A stretch of 53,584 nt of DNA, from positions 454 through 54,037 of the forward strand of contig MKTK01000038.1 in assembly GCA_001898255.1 (NCBI GenBank), given 5' to 3'. The notes beneath the pieces were generated by a model. That model saw only the letters and a list, made by a program, of their open reading frames with translations. It ran no database searches and was not told where the DNA came from. The translations under genes were made by a program, and so were the position numbers. Positions 40,154 through 49,231 of the stretch are shown here, piece by piece. How positions within the stretch are numbered: the first letter of the stretch is position 1; each line of letters starts with the position of its first letter. Source of the DNA: Chryseobacterium sp. 39-10. Lineage in GTDB: Bacteria > Bacteroidota > Bacteroidia > Flavobacteriales > Weeksellaceae.

Positions 40154-42772
40154 TTACAGGGTTTTCAATTTCTCTTCCAATAACGCAATTTTATCCTGCG
40201 CATCTTTTTGCTTATTTAATTCATTGTCAACCACTTGTTGTGGCGCACCTGCCATGAATTTTTCATTTGACAGTTTCTTTTCCACTGAGATAAGAAATCC
40301 TTTTAGGTACTTTATTTCTTCTTCGGTTTTTATTTTTTCCTCTGCCAAATCTAAGTTATCACTCAAAGGAATGGAAACTTCTGTGGCACCTACAAGAAAG
40401 GAAAAACTCGGCTTGTCAGTTTTGGAACCAAAATGAATAGCGCTGATATTCGCCAATTTCATGATCAGATTTTCGTTGGCAAAAGCATCGGCATTGGTGA
40501 AAACCTCCACTTCTTCTCGAGGTGAAATACCTTTCGACTGCCTGTAATTTCTAACCCCTGAAATAAGTTCTTTTGAATAGTCAAAATCTTTAATAAGCTG
40601 ATCATCATAAGATTCTGCCTGCTTCTGCTGCGAAATAACCAATGCGTTTTCCTTGCTACGCTTCGCCATATTTTGCCATAACTCTTCCGACAGAAAAGGC
40701 ATAAATGGATGCAGCAACTTCATTAGTTCCTCGAAATAAACGATGGTTTTTTGGTACACTTCTGTAGAAACTGGTTCGCCAAATTGGGGTTTAATGGCTT
40801 CCAGATACCAGGAACAGAAATCGTCCCAAATCAGTTTATAGACCAAATGCAGAGCATCCGAAATTCTGAATTTTTCGAATTGCTCTTCAATCTCCAGAAT
40901 GGTTTTATCCATTTGGTTACCGAACCAGTCAATGGCTTGCTGATCTGCCGCAGTGGGTTTCACGGTTTCATCTTTCTTCCATCCCTGAATCAATTTGTAC
41001 GCATTCCATATTTTAGTGGCAAAATTTCGTCCCTGCAGCATTAAATCTTCATCAAATAGCAAATCGTTTCCGGCGGCTGAACTCAATAAAATTCCAACAC
41101 GAACACCGTCTGCTCCATACTTATTCATGAGTTCAATTGGATCTGGTGAGTTACCCAAAGACTTGCTCATTTTTCTTCTCTGCTTGTCCCGAACAATGCC
41201 TGTAAAGTAAACATTCTTGAAAGGGATTTCTTTTCTGTACTCCAAGCCGGCCATGATCATTCTTGCGACCCAGAAGAAAATAATATCGGGTCCGGTCACT
41301 AAATCTGAAGTCGGGTAATAATAATTAATGTCTTTATTGTCGGGATCAATTAATCCATCAAACACCGAAATGGGCCATAACCAAGATGAAAACCAAGTGT
41401 CGAGTGCATCTTCATCCTGCGTTAAATCCTTTAAAGAAAGTGCTTCGTTGCCGGATTTTTCTTTAGCTAAAATTAAAGCTGCCTCGGCATTGACGGCCAC
41501 TACGAAATCATTCTCTCCTTCACCGTAATAATAAGCAGGGATTTGCTGACCCCACCACAACTGCCTGGAAATATTCCAGTCACGGATGTTTTCCATCCAG
41601 TGTTTATAAGTATTTTTAAATTTTTCCGGATGAAATTTTACCTGATCGCACATCACCACATCGAGTGCTGGTTTTGCAATATCAGACATTTTCAGAAACC
41701 ATTGCTGCGAAATTTTGGGTTCGATGATGGCACCTGTTCTTTCCGAAGTTCCTACTTTATTGACATAATCTTCCTGCTTCAGCAAAAGGCCGAGTTCTTG
41801 TAATTCTTTGGCAATTCGCTTTCGGACTTCGAAACGGTTTATACCTGCATAATGCAATGCATGTTGATTAAGATTGGCATCATCATCCAAGGTATCAATC
41901 ATAGGTAACTGATGGCGTTGCCCTATTTCATAATCGTTGGTGTCGTGTGCAGGCGTAATTTTCAGTGCACCGGTTCCGAAATCTATATCCACGTAATCGT
42001 CCTCAATAATCGGGATTAACCTATTAGCAATGGGGACAATAACATTTTTCCCTTTCAAGTGGGCGTATCTTTCATCATTTGGATTGATGCAAACAGCGGT
42101 ATCGCCGAAAATGGTTTCAGGACGGGTTGTTGCCACCGAAAGAAATTCTTCAGAACCCTCTATTTTATATTTAAGGAAATAGAGTTGACCATTTTGCTCG
42201 ATGAAATTTACTTCTTCATCGGATATGTTGGTTTTGGCTTCGGGATCCCAGTTCACCATTCGATATCCTCGATAGATAAGTCCTTTATTATACAAATCCA
42301 CAAAGGAAATAATAACTTGTTCGGACAACTTTGGCTCCATGGTAAAGCGGGTTCTCTCCCAATCGCAGGATGCACCGAGTTTTTTGAGTTGCTCCAGGAT
42401 AGTTCCACCGTAATTATTGGTCCATTCCCAAGCATGTTTAAGAAACTCTTCCCGGGTAATATCAGATTTATTGATTCCCTGTTCTTTCAGTTTTGCCACC
42501 ACTTTTGCTTCGGTTGCAATGGATGCGTGGTCTGTACCCGGAACCCAGCAGGCATTGTAACCCTGCATCCTTGCACGACGCACCAACACGTCCTGAATGG
42601 TATTATTCAGCATGTGGCCCATGTGGAGAATTCCTGTTACATTGGGAGGCGGAATAACCACGGTGTAGGGAGGTTTTTCGTTGGGTTCAGAGTGAAAGTA
42701 GTGATGATCCAGCCAGTATTGATACCATTTCTTCTCGGTTTCCTGAGGATTATATTTGTCTGAAATCTGCAT
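40154..42772 (-). CDS. valS: Valine--tRNA ligase
   Basis: Charges tRNA-Val. A class I synthetase of 872 aa, normal length. The HIGH motif is PPNVTGILHMGHMLNNT (about 42-58). The editing domain follows (FLSVATTRPETIFGDTAVCI, TPAHDTNDYEIGQRH). The KMSKS loop is RRKMSKSLGNSPDP (about 525-538). The anticodon-binding domain is followed by the valine-specific C-terminal coiled coil (about 808-872). The -7 element is at 42804-42811, in a divergent region shared with the DUF1573 gene. Confidence 0.96.
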   Translation of the reverse strand: MQISDKYNPQETEKKWYQYWLDHHYFHSEPNEKPPYTVVIPPPNVTGILHMGHMLNNTIQDVLVRRARMQGYNACWVPGTDHASIATEAKVVAKLKEQGINKSDITREEFLKHAWEWTNNYGGTILEQLKKLGASCDWERTRFTMEPKLSEQVIISFVDLYNKGLIYRGYRMVNWDPEAKTNISDEEVNFIEQNGQLYFLKYKIEGSEEFLSVATTRPETIFGDTAVCINPNDERYAHLKGKNVIVPIANRLIPIIEDDYVDIDFGTGALKITPAHDTNDYEIGQRHQLPMIDTLDDDANLNQHALHYAGINRFEVRKRIAKELQELGLLLKQEDYVNKVGTSERTGAIIEPKISQQWFLKMSDIAKPALDVVMCDQVKFHPEKFKNTYKHWMENIRDWNISRQLWWGQQIPAYYYGEGENDFVVAVNAEAALILAKEKSGNEALSLKDLTQDEDALDTWFSSWLWPISVFDGLIDPDNKDINYYYPTSDLVTGPDIIFFWVARMIMAGLEYRKEIPFKNVYFTGIVRDKQRRKMSKSLGNSPDPIELMNKYGADGVRVGILLSSAAGNDLLFDEDLMLQGRNFATKIWNAYKLIQGWKKDETVKPTAADQQAIDWFGNQMDKTILEIEEQFEKFRISDALHLVYKLIWDDFCSWYLEAIKPQFGEPVSTEVYQKTIVYFEELMKLLHPFMPFLSEELWQNMAKRSKENALVISQQKQAESYDDQLIKDFDYSKELISGVRNYRQSKGISPREEVEVFTNADAFANENLIMKLANISAIHFGSKTDKPSFSFLVGATEVSIPLSDNLDLAEEKIKTEEEIKYLKGFLISVEKKLSNEKFMAGAPQQVVDNELNKQKDAQDKIALLEEKLKTL

Positions 42773-42803
42773 AAAATGTTAAGTAAATATTAAAATCTTT
42801 ATG

Positions 42804-42811
42804 CAAAAATA
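42804..42811 (-). promoter_or_regulatory. -7 promoter element of valS
   Basis: TATTTTTG on the minus strand, 31 nt upstream of ATG 42772. No clear -33. Confidence 0.5.
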
Positions 42812-42852
42812 GGGTAAATAAAAATTTTTATAATGCTTATTAAAATAATTTT

Positions 42853-42860
42853 TAACTTTG
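42853..42860 (+). promoter_or_regulatory. -7 promoter element of the DUF1573 gene
   Basis: TAACTTTG, 54 nt before ATG 42915. No clear -33. Confidence 0.5.
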
Positions 42861-42914
42861 TTTGCTGAAATTCAATCTAAAAATTGTTCATAACAAAATT
42901 AAACCAAACAAGAT

Positions 42915-43427
42915 ATGAAAAAAATCTTCGCAGCAATGTTTATCACTGCATCATTTGCGTTCGCTAGCGCGCAAACAATTTCATTCGACAAAACAACAGT
43001 AGATTATGGTACCGTGAAAAACGGCGCAGATGGTAACCGTGTTTTCGTTGTAAAAAACACAGGCGACAAACCCCTTATTATTTCAAGAGTACAAGCATCT
43101 TGCGGATGCACCATTCCTGAATGGAGCCAAGAACCTATTATGCCTGGAAAAACAGGACAGATCAAGGTTCATTACGACACTAAAATTGGAGGGCCTTTCC
43201 AGAAGTTGATCCAAGTGTACTCAAATGACCCTGCTAATGTGACTGCTACCATCAACATTAAAGGTACTGTAGAACAAGCAAATGCTCAACCTGCTGCCTC
43301 AAAAGGAGAAGTAATGCTTTCTAACACTGCAACTTTACAAGCAGCCCCTGCAAAAGCGGAAGTTTTGAAAACCGAAGCTGCTGCTAAAAAACAAGCCAAA
43401 AAACTAGGCAAAAAAGCAGATCTTTAA
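42915..43427 (+). CDS. Secreted DUF1573 protein
   Basis: 170 aa. Signal peptide MKKIFAAMFITASFAFASAQ. Residues about 20-120 are a DUF1573 immunoglobulin-like (ASH/MSP-type) domain: FDKTTVDYGTVKNGADGNRV, VVKNTGDKPLIISRVQASCG and CTIPEWSQEPIMPGKTGQI, including the conserved CGC motif, and IQVYSNDPANVTATINIKG. The tail (about 125-170) is an Ala/Lys-rich low-complexity extension ending in KKQAKKLGKKADL. The family is abundant in Bacteroidota and uncharacterised; a periplasmic or surface role follows from the signal. It has its own promoter and terminator. Confidence 0.85.
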   Translation: MKKIFAAMFITASFAFASAQTISFDKTTVDYGTVKNGADGNRVFVVKNTGDKPLIISRVQASCGCTIPEWSQEPIMPGKTGQIKVHYDTKIGGPFQKLIQVYSNDPANVTATINIKGTVEQANAQPAASKGEVMLSNTATLQAAPAKAEVLKTEAAAKKQAKKLGKKADL

Positions 43428-43454
43428 TACGGCACTGTTCAAAATTAAAAATTG

Positions 43455-43485
43455 AAAATCACTTCATAATTGGAGTGATTTTTTT
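43455..43485 (+). terminator. Intrinsic terminator of the DUF1573 gene
   Basis: AAAATCACT (43455-43463) pairs with AGTGATTTT (43474-43482) and is followed by further T. Confidence 0.8.
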
Positions 43486-43507
43486 ACTTTAGATAAAAAA
43501 TTACACT

Positions 43508-44380
43508 ATGGATTTAGACTTCACCGATAATTTCCTAATAAAAGGAAAATTTTCCATTAAAGACGCCTCCACAGAATACAAAGGCGGCCTTACCAAAGAC
43601 AAGGGCATACAAATGCTGCAGGATGAAAAGGAAAAACTGCGGGACTTGCAGGAAAAACTGTATGCTGACGGAAGCAAATCATTACTTATTGTTATTCAGG
43701 CCATGGACGCTGCCGGCAAAGACTCGCTTATTGAGCATGTTTTCGGAGGGGTAAACCCACAAGGTTGCGAAGTAACCAGCTTCAAAACACCCAGTACAAA
43801 AGAGTATAGCCATGATTTTCTTTGGCGGCACTATATTGCACTTCCACAAAAGGGACAAATCGGGATTTTCAACCGAAGCCATTACGAAAGCGTTTTAGTT
43901 TGTAAAGTGCACCCAGACTATAACATGAACGAAAAAGTTTGGAAATCCACCACCGATTTCGATGATAAGTTCTGGGAAAACCGTTACGAAAGCATCCGAA
44001 ATTTCGAGAAACATCTGGCACAAAACGGAACCACCATTGTTAAGCTCTTCCTGCACGTTTCAAAAAAAGAGCAGAAAAAAAGATTTTTGGACCGTATCAA
44101 CGAGCAAGAAAAAAACTGGAAATTTTCACTTTCTGACCTTTCGGAGCGTGAATTGTGGAGCAAGTACATGGATGCCTATGAAGAGGCCATTAATGAAACC
44201 TCAAAAGAATATGCACCATGGCATGTATTGCCAGCGGATGATAAATGGTTTACGCGCACTGCAGCGATACAGATCATTATTGATGCGCTGGATAAAATGG
44301 ATTTAAAATATCCGGAACTTAATGATAAAGATCGTGATGCTTTAGAAGCAGCCAAGAAACAGCTGGAAGACGAAAAGTAA
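43508..44380 (+). CDS. ppk2: Polyphosphate kinase 2
   Basis: A PPK2-family kinase that moves phosphate between polyphosphate and nucleotides. 290 aa. The Walker A-like loop is VIQAMDAAGKDSLIEHVFGG (about 61-80). The lid and Walker B region is LWRHYIALPQKGQIGIFNRS followed by HYESVLVCKVHP (the family Asp/Arg motif reads FNRSHYE here). FLHVSKKEQKKRFLDRI and WHVLPADDKWFTRTAAIQII are further landmarks. The one-domain length fits classes I and III, and the direction (nucleotide synthesis or polyP use) cannot be told from sequence. It converges on rnpB, whose 3' end lies 16 nt away. Confidence 0.92.
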   Translation: MDLDFTDNFLIKGKFSIKDASTEYKGGLTKDKGIQMLQDEKEKLRDLQEKLYADGSKSLLIVIQAMDAAGKDSLIEHVFGGVNPQGCEVTSFKTPSTKEYSHDFLWRHYIALPQKGQIGIFNRSHYESVLVCKVHPDYNMNEKVWKSTTDFDDKFWENRYESIRNFEKHLAQNGTTIVKLFLHVSKKEQKKRFLDRINEQEKNWKFSLSDLSERELWSKYMDAYEEAINETSKEYAPWHVLPADDKWFTRTAAIQIIIDALDKMDLKYPELNDKDRDALEAAKKQLEDEK

Positions 44381-44395
44381 GCAGAAACAAGAAAA

Positions 44396-44704
44396 CCACA
44401 AGAAAAACTATAAGCCGGATTCTGTACTCCACAAAAGCGGAGCGCCTGTTATTTATCTACGTTCAGCATTGCTGCAGAACTTGAGCTGTTTACCCCTCGG
44501 CATTGAACGAGCCGCTCTTAGTTGCCGATATACTTAACATTGCACCGCAAAGAGTTTACCTGATTTCACTATAAATTAATATACATCCTTTCTGTTGCAC
44601 TGGTCCTGATCTTGCGACCGACGGAAGTTATCCGCTTTGCTGCCCTATGGTGTCCGGACTTTCCTACCCCCAAAAAGGGAATCAACAAGCCGTTTTTCTT
44701 GTGG
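44396..44704 (-). ncRNA. rnpB: RNase P RNA (type A)
   Basis: The catalytic RNA of ribonuclease P, which matures tRNA 5' ends. Read on the minus strand, the 5' part has AGGAAAGTCCGGACACCATA and the 3' part ends ACAGAATCCGGCTTATA, the two universally conserved ends. GGTAAACTC and the loops GAGGGGTAAACAGC and ACAGAAAGG (P-region cores) are present. The P1 helix is perfect over 13 bp: 44692-44704 with 44396-44408. That fixes the ends to within a few bases, about 309 nt. A consensus -7 element TACCTTTG (44709-44716) puts the transcript start at P1. A T-rich stretch follows the 3' end. The gene converges on ppk2. Confidence 0.95.
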
Positions 44705-44708
44705 GCAA

Positions 44709-44739
44709 CAAAGGTACTGAAATTTAGTAACTGTCTAAA
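44709..44739 (-). promoter_or_regulatory. Promoter of rnpB
   Basis: TACCTTTG (44709-44716), 18-nt spacer, weak TTTAG (44735-44739). The last base of the -7 element is four bases from the P1 5' end at 44704. Confidence 0.7.
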
Positions 44740-45354
44740 TTTTTACCAACAACAGTTAAAAGTTTAAAACCATAGTCTTTTCTATGCTTTTGGGTTCTTT
44801 GGAGCGTATTTTCTACTTCCTATTTTTGATATGACACGCTAAATCTGCAAACATGAAGCAAAAAATCAATCTCTAAGTCTCTCCAAAATCAAAAGAAATA
44901 AAATTCTAGACCGTTACTTAAAATAAGAAACAGCTAACGGCAGATCCAGCCAGATCAAAGGCATTAAAATTATCGTAGAGTTTTAAACAAAGGCGATATC
45001 TTATTAAAGTCATACCAACTCATTTTCCTGATATTACATTCGCTTAAAAAAGCACCACAGATACACAGATGATGAAACATCAAAAAAATTGTAATCTGCG
45101 TATCTCTGGTAATGTTATTTCAATAAATGAATGTAATTTAAAAGTTATTTGCCAATATTTTAATGCGTTTGACCTGTTGCTGATCTTCGGAATCTGGACA
45201 TTGGCTTCGGCACAAAAATTTATCAAAGACATTGAAATTTCAGAGAAAACACTAAACTTTTCTTAACTGAATTTAAAGAAAAATTCTACACTATATTTTA
45301 CAATAAAATCCACGAACTTCTATGCCGAAAATTTTTACAATAAAAAATTTTCTT
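44740..45354. other. Long non-coding region between rnpB and the Lrp gene
   Basis: About 600 nt of AT-rich sequence with no convincing gene. It holds an imperfect inverted repeat (45054-45110). A 65-codon frame at 45069-45266 overlaps that repeat and shows no coding character. Confidence 0.55.
45054..45110. repeat. Imperfect inverted repeat (cacagat-type)
   Basis: Arms 45054-45070 (ACCACAGATACACAGAT) and 45094-45110 match at 15 of 17 positions as inverted repeats around a 23-nt loop. It looks like the CACAGAT palindromic repeats scattered through flavobacterial genomes. Confidence 0.7.
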
Positions 45355-45362
45355 TACTTTTG
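45355..45362 (+). promoter_or_regulatory. -7 promoter element of the Lrp/AsnC gene
   Basis: TACTTTTG, 18 nt before ATG 45381. No clear -33. Confidence 0.5.
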
Positions 45363-45380
45363 AAAGAATGATTTGCCATT

Positions 45381-45842
45381 ATGGGTATGGATAAAAAAGA
45401 CATATTAATTCTTCAGCTCCTGCAGGAAGATTCCACATTATCAGTAAAAGAAATCTCCGAAAAAATCGGATTGACTTTTACACCTACCTACGAACGTATT
45501 AAAAATCTTGAAAAACAAGGTGTCGTTGAAAAATATGTGGCAATCCTGAACCGGGAAAAACTCGGAATCAACATCGTCGTCTATTGCAATGTACGCCTCA
45601 AGGAGCAATCTCATAAAACCTTGCAGGAGTTTGAAGATTATATTTCTAAATATGATGAGATTCAGGAAATTACAAGTCTTTCCGGTGAGTACGACTATAT
45701 GCTGAAAATCCTTGCCAATGACATCAATTCTTATAATGAATTTACGGTAAATATAATTTCCAACAGTCCTCATATAGGGCAGTATCACAGTTCTATCGTC
45801 CTACACGAAACCAAAAAAACAACTAAGTTTAAACTGGATTAA
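45381..45842 (+). CDS. Lrp/AsnC-family transcription regulator
   Basis: 153 aa. The N-terminal winged HTH is ILILQLLQEDSTLSVKEISE then LTFTPTYERIKNLEKQGVVE (about 6-50). The RAM/AsnC ligand domain follows, with the typical GEYDYMLKILANDINSYNEF (about 108-127). The family senses amino acids. It faces the end of the arginine cluster (argH stop 32 nt away, convergent), which makes arginine or ornithine a reasonable guess as ligand; that is inference. ATG 45381 or 45387 are both possible starts. Confidence 0.9.
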   Translation: MGMDKKDILILQLLQEDSTLSVKEISEKIGLTFTPTYERIKNLEKQGVVEKYVAILNREKLGINIVVYCNVRLKEQSHKTLQEFEDYISKYDEIQEITSLSGEYDYMLKILANDINSYNEFTVNIISNSPHIGQYHSSIVLHETKKTTKFKLD

Positions 45843-45843
45843 T

Positions 45844-45876
45844 CGAAATTTTTACCTGGAGAAATTTCGTTGTTTT
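45844..45876 (+). terminator. Terminator between the Lrp gene and argH
   Basis: CGAAATTT (45844-45851) pairs with AAATTTCG (45862-45869), followed by TTGTTTT. It just reaches the argH stop codon and could act for both converging transcripts. Confidence 0.7.
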
Positions 45877-47179
45877 ATCCCAGTAATTTATTTCTCAATT
45901 TATTGAAGTGATATTCGATTTCATCGAGGCACAAGTTACCCAAACTGCCTTGGTGAGAATGGTTCAGCTCTTTGTAATCGTATTCAAATGCGTTGTTCTC
46001 TATCTCCTGCCCGATTTGGATGTAGGCATCCCGGAATGATTTCCCGTTTTTCACTTCCTCGTTGATTTTCTCTACGCTGAAGATATATTTGTACTTATCC
46101 TCATCCAGAATATGGTCTCTCACCTCGATATTCGGAAGTGTGTAAGCCAAGATTTCCAAACATTCCTTTAGAGAATCGATGGCCGGGAAAAGGATTTCTT
46201 TAGTCATCTGCAAATCCCTGTGATAGCCGGATGGCAGATTATTGGTCACCAAAATCAATTCATTGGGCAAAGCCTGGATCCGGTTGCATCTTGCCCTTAC
46301 CAGCTCAAAAATATCCGGATTTTTTTTGTGTGGCATAATGCTGCTTCCGGTTGTAAATTCTTTCGGAAAGCTGATAAAATCAAAATTCTGGCTCAGGTAA
46401 AGGCACACATCATAAGAAAACTTAGACAAAGTCCCTGCTAAAACGGATAATGCATTGGCCAGTAATTTTTCCGATTTTCCTCGCGTCATCTGCGCATAAA
46501 CCACATTATAATTCAAAGTTGTGAAACCTAATTTATAAGTGGTGCTTTCCCTGTCCACAGGAAATGATGAACCATAGCCGGCTGCCGAACCCAAGGGGTT
46601 TTTGTTAATGATATTCTTGGTTGCAAACAGCAGTTCCAAATCATCGACCAGAGCTTCTGCATAAGCGCCAAACCATAAGCCGAAAGATGATGGCATTGCG
46701 ACCTGAAAATGCGTATAACCTGGCAACAACACATTTTTATGTTGATTGGCTTTGTCTTTCAGTATTTGAAAGAATGAATCTGTAAGCTCGGTAATTGCAC
46801 GGATTTCATCAAGCAAATAAAGTTTGACGTCCGTCAAAACCTGATCATTCCTTGATCTTGCGGTATGAATTTTTTTTCCTGTTTCGCCGAGTTTTTCAAT
46901 CAGGATGGATTCAATCTGAGAGTGGATATCTTCTGCAGTTTTATCGATCTCGAAACTGCCTTTTTCGATTTCGGAAAGAACTTCTTCCAAAACAAAAACG
47001 ATTGCCTGCTCCTCATCCAGTCGTATCAGTCCAACTTCTGCCAACATCTTGGCGTGGGCAATGGAGCCTACAACATCGTATTTTGCCAGCCTGTCGTCAA
47101 AATCAATATCTTTACCAACTGTAAATTTGGTCACCAAATCATTGGTTTTGATATTGTCTTTTTGCCAGATTTTTTTCAT
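45875..47179 (-). CDS. argH: Argininosuccinate lyase
   Basis: Splits argininosuccinate into arginine and fumarate, the last step of arginine synthesis. 434 aa. Fumarase/aspartase-superfamily signature GSSIMPHKKNPDIFELVRAR (about 274-293), with other core segments TARSRNDQVLTDVKLYLL and LPGYTHFQVAMPSS; GSAAGYGSSFPVDRE is also conserved. The protein is a little shorter than most ArgH (about 460 aa). It is last in the arginine cluster, 90 nt after argE. Confidence 0.95.
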   Translation of the reverse strand: MKKIWQKDNIKTNDLVTKFTVGKDIDFDDRLAKYDVVGSIAHAKMLAEVGLIRLDEEQAIVFVLEEVLSEIEKGSFEIDKTAEDIHSQIESILIEKLGETGKKIHTARSRNDQVLTDVKLYLLDEIRAITELTDSFFQILKDKANQHKNVLLPGYTHFQVAMPSSFGLWFGAYAEALVDDLELLFATKNIINKNPLGSAAGYGSSFPVDRESTTYKLGFTTLNYNVVYAQMTRGKSEKLLANALSVLAGTLSKFSYDVCLYLSQNFDFISFPKEFTTGSSIMPHKKNPDIFELVRARCNRIQALPNELILVTNNLPSGYHRDLQMTKEILFPAIDSLKECLEILAYTLPNIEVRDHILDEDKYKYIFSVEKINEEVKNGKSFRDAYIQIGQEIENNAFEYDYKELNHSHQGSLGNLCLDEIEYHFNKLRNKLLG

Positions 47180-47269
47180 TTTAATCTATTTTAAGACATT
47201 AGATTTTAGAGATTAGAAGCTAGATTCAATTTGGTTTTCTAATTTCTAAAAGCTCAATTCTAAAGTCTG
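47180..47269. repeat. AGATT/TTAGA-type spacer repeat between argE and argH
   Basis: The gap is made of repeated AGATT/TTAGA words (for example ATTAGATTTTAGAGATTAGA and its inverse later in the gap), a low-complexity repeat class seen often in Chryseobacterium intergenic DNA. Confidence 0.5.
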
Positions 47270-48352
47270 TTAAAGAACTTTTTCTAAAATTTTGATATAA
47301 ATATCAATCCCTTCCCGGATCTCGTCTATGTAAACAAACTCATCTGCCGTGTGAGACCTCAGGCTATCGCCTACGCCTAATTTTACCGATGTACACGGAA
47401 TAATGGCCTGATCCGAGGATGTTGGCGAACCGTAAGTAGTCCTGCCCAACGCAATCCCAGCCTGAACAAACGGATGACTGATATCAATCCTGGACGAGTT
47501 GAGGCGGAAAGATCTTGGCGTCAGTTTGGATTTCATCTGCGACTGGATAATTTCGAAAACTTCCCTGTTATTATACTCATCCGTCACACGCACGTCCAGC
47601 GTGAAGTTGCATTTCTCGGGAACCACATTATGCTGCGTCCCGGCATTGATAACCGATAAAGTCACTTTCACTTCGCCCAAATAATCTGAAACTTTAGGGA
47701 ATTTGAAGTCCAGGATGGTCTGCAAATCCTTCATACACTTCACAATAGCGTTATCATCGTTCGGATGCGCCGCGTGGGAAGGCGTTCCCGTCATTTCTCC
47801 ATCAATGACCAAAAGACCTTTCTCTGCAATCGCAAGGTTCATTTTGGTAGGCTCTCCAACAATCGCCAATTCTACATTAGGAAGTTGTGGGAACAAAGCT
47901 TCGATGCCGTCTAAACCTGAAATCTCCTCCTCTGCCGTCAACGCAATAATGAGGTTGTGAGCTAAATCTTCGGCTTCATAAAAATAAAGGAATGTCTGCG
48001 CCATTGCCACCAGAGATGCACCGGCGTCATTGCTTCCCAAACCAAATAACTTTCCATCTTTCTCCACCGGAATAAAAGGATCCAGCGTATAAGCTTTGTT
48101 GGGTTTTACCGTGTCGTGGTGCGTATTGAGCAGGATGGACGGCTTGGCCGGATCAAAATGTTTGTTGGTAGCCCAAATGTTATTTTTGAATCGGTTGACA
48201 ACAATATGATGTTCGTTAAAAAAACCTTCTATAATAAGTGACACGTTATATTCGTCACGGCTCATAGAGGGTGTTGCAATCAATTTTTTAAGTAGCTTGA
48301 CGGCATTTTCCGTTAATTCTTCCCGGCTAAAGACAGATTTCAGTTCCTTCAT
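47270..48352 (-). CDS. argE: M20-family deacylase, acetylornithine deacetylase-like
   Basis: Removes the N-acyl group from the acylated intermediate of arginine synthesis. 360 aa. Zinc-site motifs of M20 peptidases: LLNTHHDTVKPNK (His/Asp, about 75), GLGSNDAGASLVAMAQ (about 109-124), and LTAEEEISGLDG (about 144-155, catalytic Glu-Glu). AIVGEPTKMNLAIAEKG follows. The N-acyl donor could be acetyl or succinyl. The start overlaps the end of argB by 26 nt, so the two are coupled. The assignment to arginine synthesis rests on its position in the cluster; alone it could equally be DapE-like. Confidence 0.88.
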   Translation of the reverse strand: MKELKSVFSREELTENAVKLLKKLIATPSMSRDEYNVSLIIEGFFNEHHIVVNRFKNNIWATNKHFDPAKPSILLNTHHDTVKPNKAYTLDPFIPVEKDGKLFGLGSNDAGASLVAMAQTFLYFYEAEDLAHNLIIALTAEEEISGLDGIEALFPQLPNVELAIVGEPTKMNLAIAEKGLLVIDGEMTGTPSHAAHPNDDNAIVKCMKDLQTILDFKFPKVSDYLGEVKVTLSVINAGTQHNVVPEKCNFTLDVRVTDEYNNREVFEIIQSQMKSKLTPRSFRLNSSRIDISHPFVQAGIALGRTTYGSPTSSDQAIIPCTSVKLGVGDSLRSHTADEFVYIDEIREGIDIYIKILEKVL

Positions 48353-49118
48353 TTCCTTGTAATATTTGAGCTGACAGTTTATTTTCGTTAATCAAAAATA
48401 CTTTCTTTACGCCATTTTCTTTGGCCAGAAAAGCATTGTGTAATTTGGGTAAAATCCCCTTGTGAAGTTTTCCCTCGGATTTAAGCTGAAGGAATTCTTC
48501 TTTATTAATGGTCTGCAATGTGGAATGGTCGTCCTCCACATTTTCCAAAACGCCGTTTTTATCAAAACAAAACAGCAGTTCTGTATCCCATTTTTCTGAT
48601 AAAGACTGAGCGATAGTTCCGGCAATTGTATCTGCATTGGTGTTGAACAGATTTCCCATTTTATCGTGAGTGATCGCAGAAAACACCGGAACCAAACCCA
48701 GATTTATCATATTAACAATCAATTCCTGATTGATACTATTTTTATCGATATCGCCAACAAAACCAAAATCAATGCTTGGATGCTGGCGTTTGCTTGCCTG
48801 GATAACATTGCCATCCGCACCGGAAAACCCAATGGCATTACAACCGAGATGCTGCAGTCTGGCCACGATATTTTTATTGATATTCCCGGCATAGACCATT
48901 GTCACAATATCCAGCGTCGCTTTATCTGTAATCCTGCGGCCATCAATCATCTGCTGAGGTACATCCAGTTTTTCGGCAAGCGTATTGGCTAATTTCCCAC
49001 CACCATGCACGAGTATTTTTGGTGCATCGATCCCGGCAAACTGAATAAGAAAATCGTTCAATGACTTTTCGTCATCAATTAGATTCCCACCAATTTTTAT
49101 GATATATAATTTTTGCAT
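48327..49118 (-). CDS. argB: N-acetylglutamate kinase
   Basis: Phosphorylates N-acylglutamate in arginine synthesis. 263 aa from ATG 49118 (a TTG four codons earlier is less likely). The amino-acid kinase fold starts YIIKIGGNLIDD, followed by KILVHGGGKLANTLAEKL (about 35-52), the substrate-binding region. DGRRITDKATLDIVTMVYAG and FSAITHDKMGNLFNTNADTIAGTIA are family core. In Bacteroides the homologue acts on N-succinylglutamate, and the acyl preference here is open. It overlaps argE at its 3' end. Confidence 0.93.
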   Translation of the reverse strand: MQKLYIIKIGGNLIDDEKSLNDFLIQFAGIDAPKILVHGGGKLANTLAEKLDVPQQMIDGRRITDKATLDIVTMVYAGNINKNIVARLQHLGCNAIGFSGADGNVIQASKRQHPSIDFGFVGDIDKNSINQELIVNMINLGLVPVFSAITHDKMGNLFNTNADTIAGTIAQSLSEKWDTELLFCFDKNGVLENVEDDHSTLQTINKEEFLQLKSEGKLHKGILPKLHNAFLAKENGVKKVFLINENKLSAQILQGNEGTEICL

Positions 49119-49231
49119 TTTAGTTTCCAATTCTTAAATAATTTACACAATGGCACAAGCATTCCTTATCGTACAATATCTTGTGTTAAGGCACTAAGTT
49201 TTAAAATCTTTGATTTTTTGTGACTTTGTGT
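49119..49231. repeat. Repeat-like spacer between argF' and argB
   Basis: The gap carries TTAAGGCACTAAG (49186-49198) and TTTGTGACTTTGTGTTT-like words (about 49216-49233), fragments of the TTTGTG/CTTTGTG repeat class common in Bacteroidota intergenic DNA. No ORF. Confidence 0.45.

Noticed and set aside
45069-45266. 65-codon frame between rnpB and the Lrp gene
   Set aside because: It overlaps an inverted repeat and has random composition.
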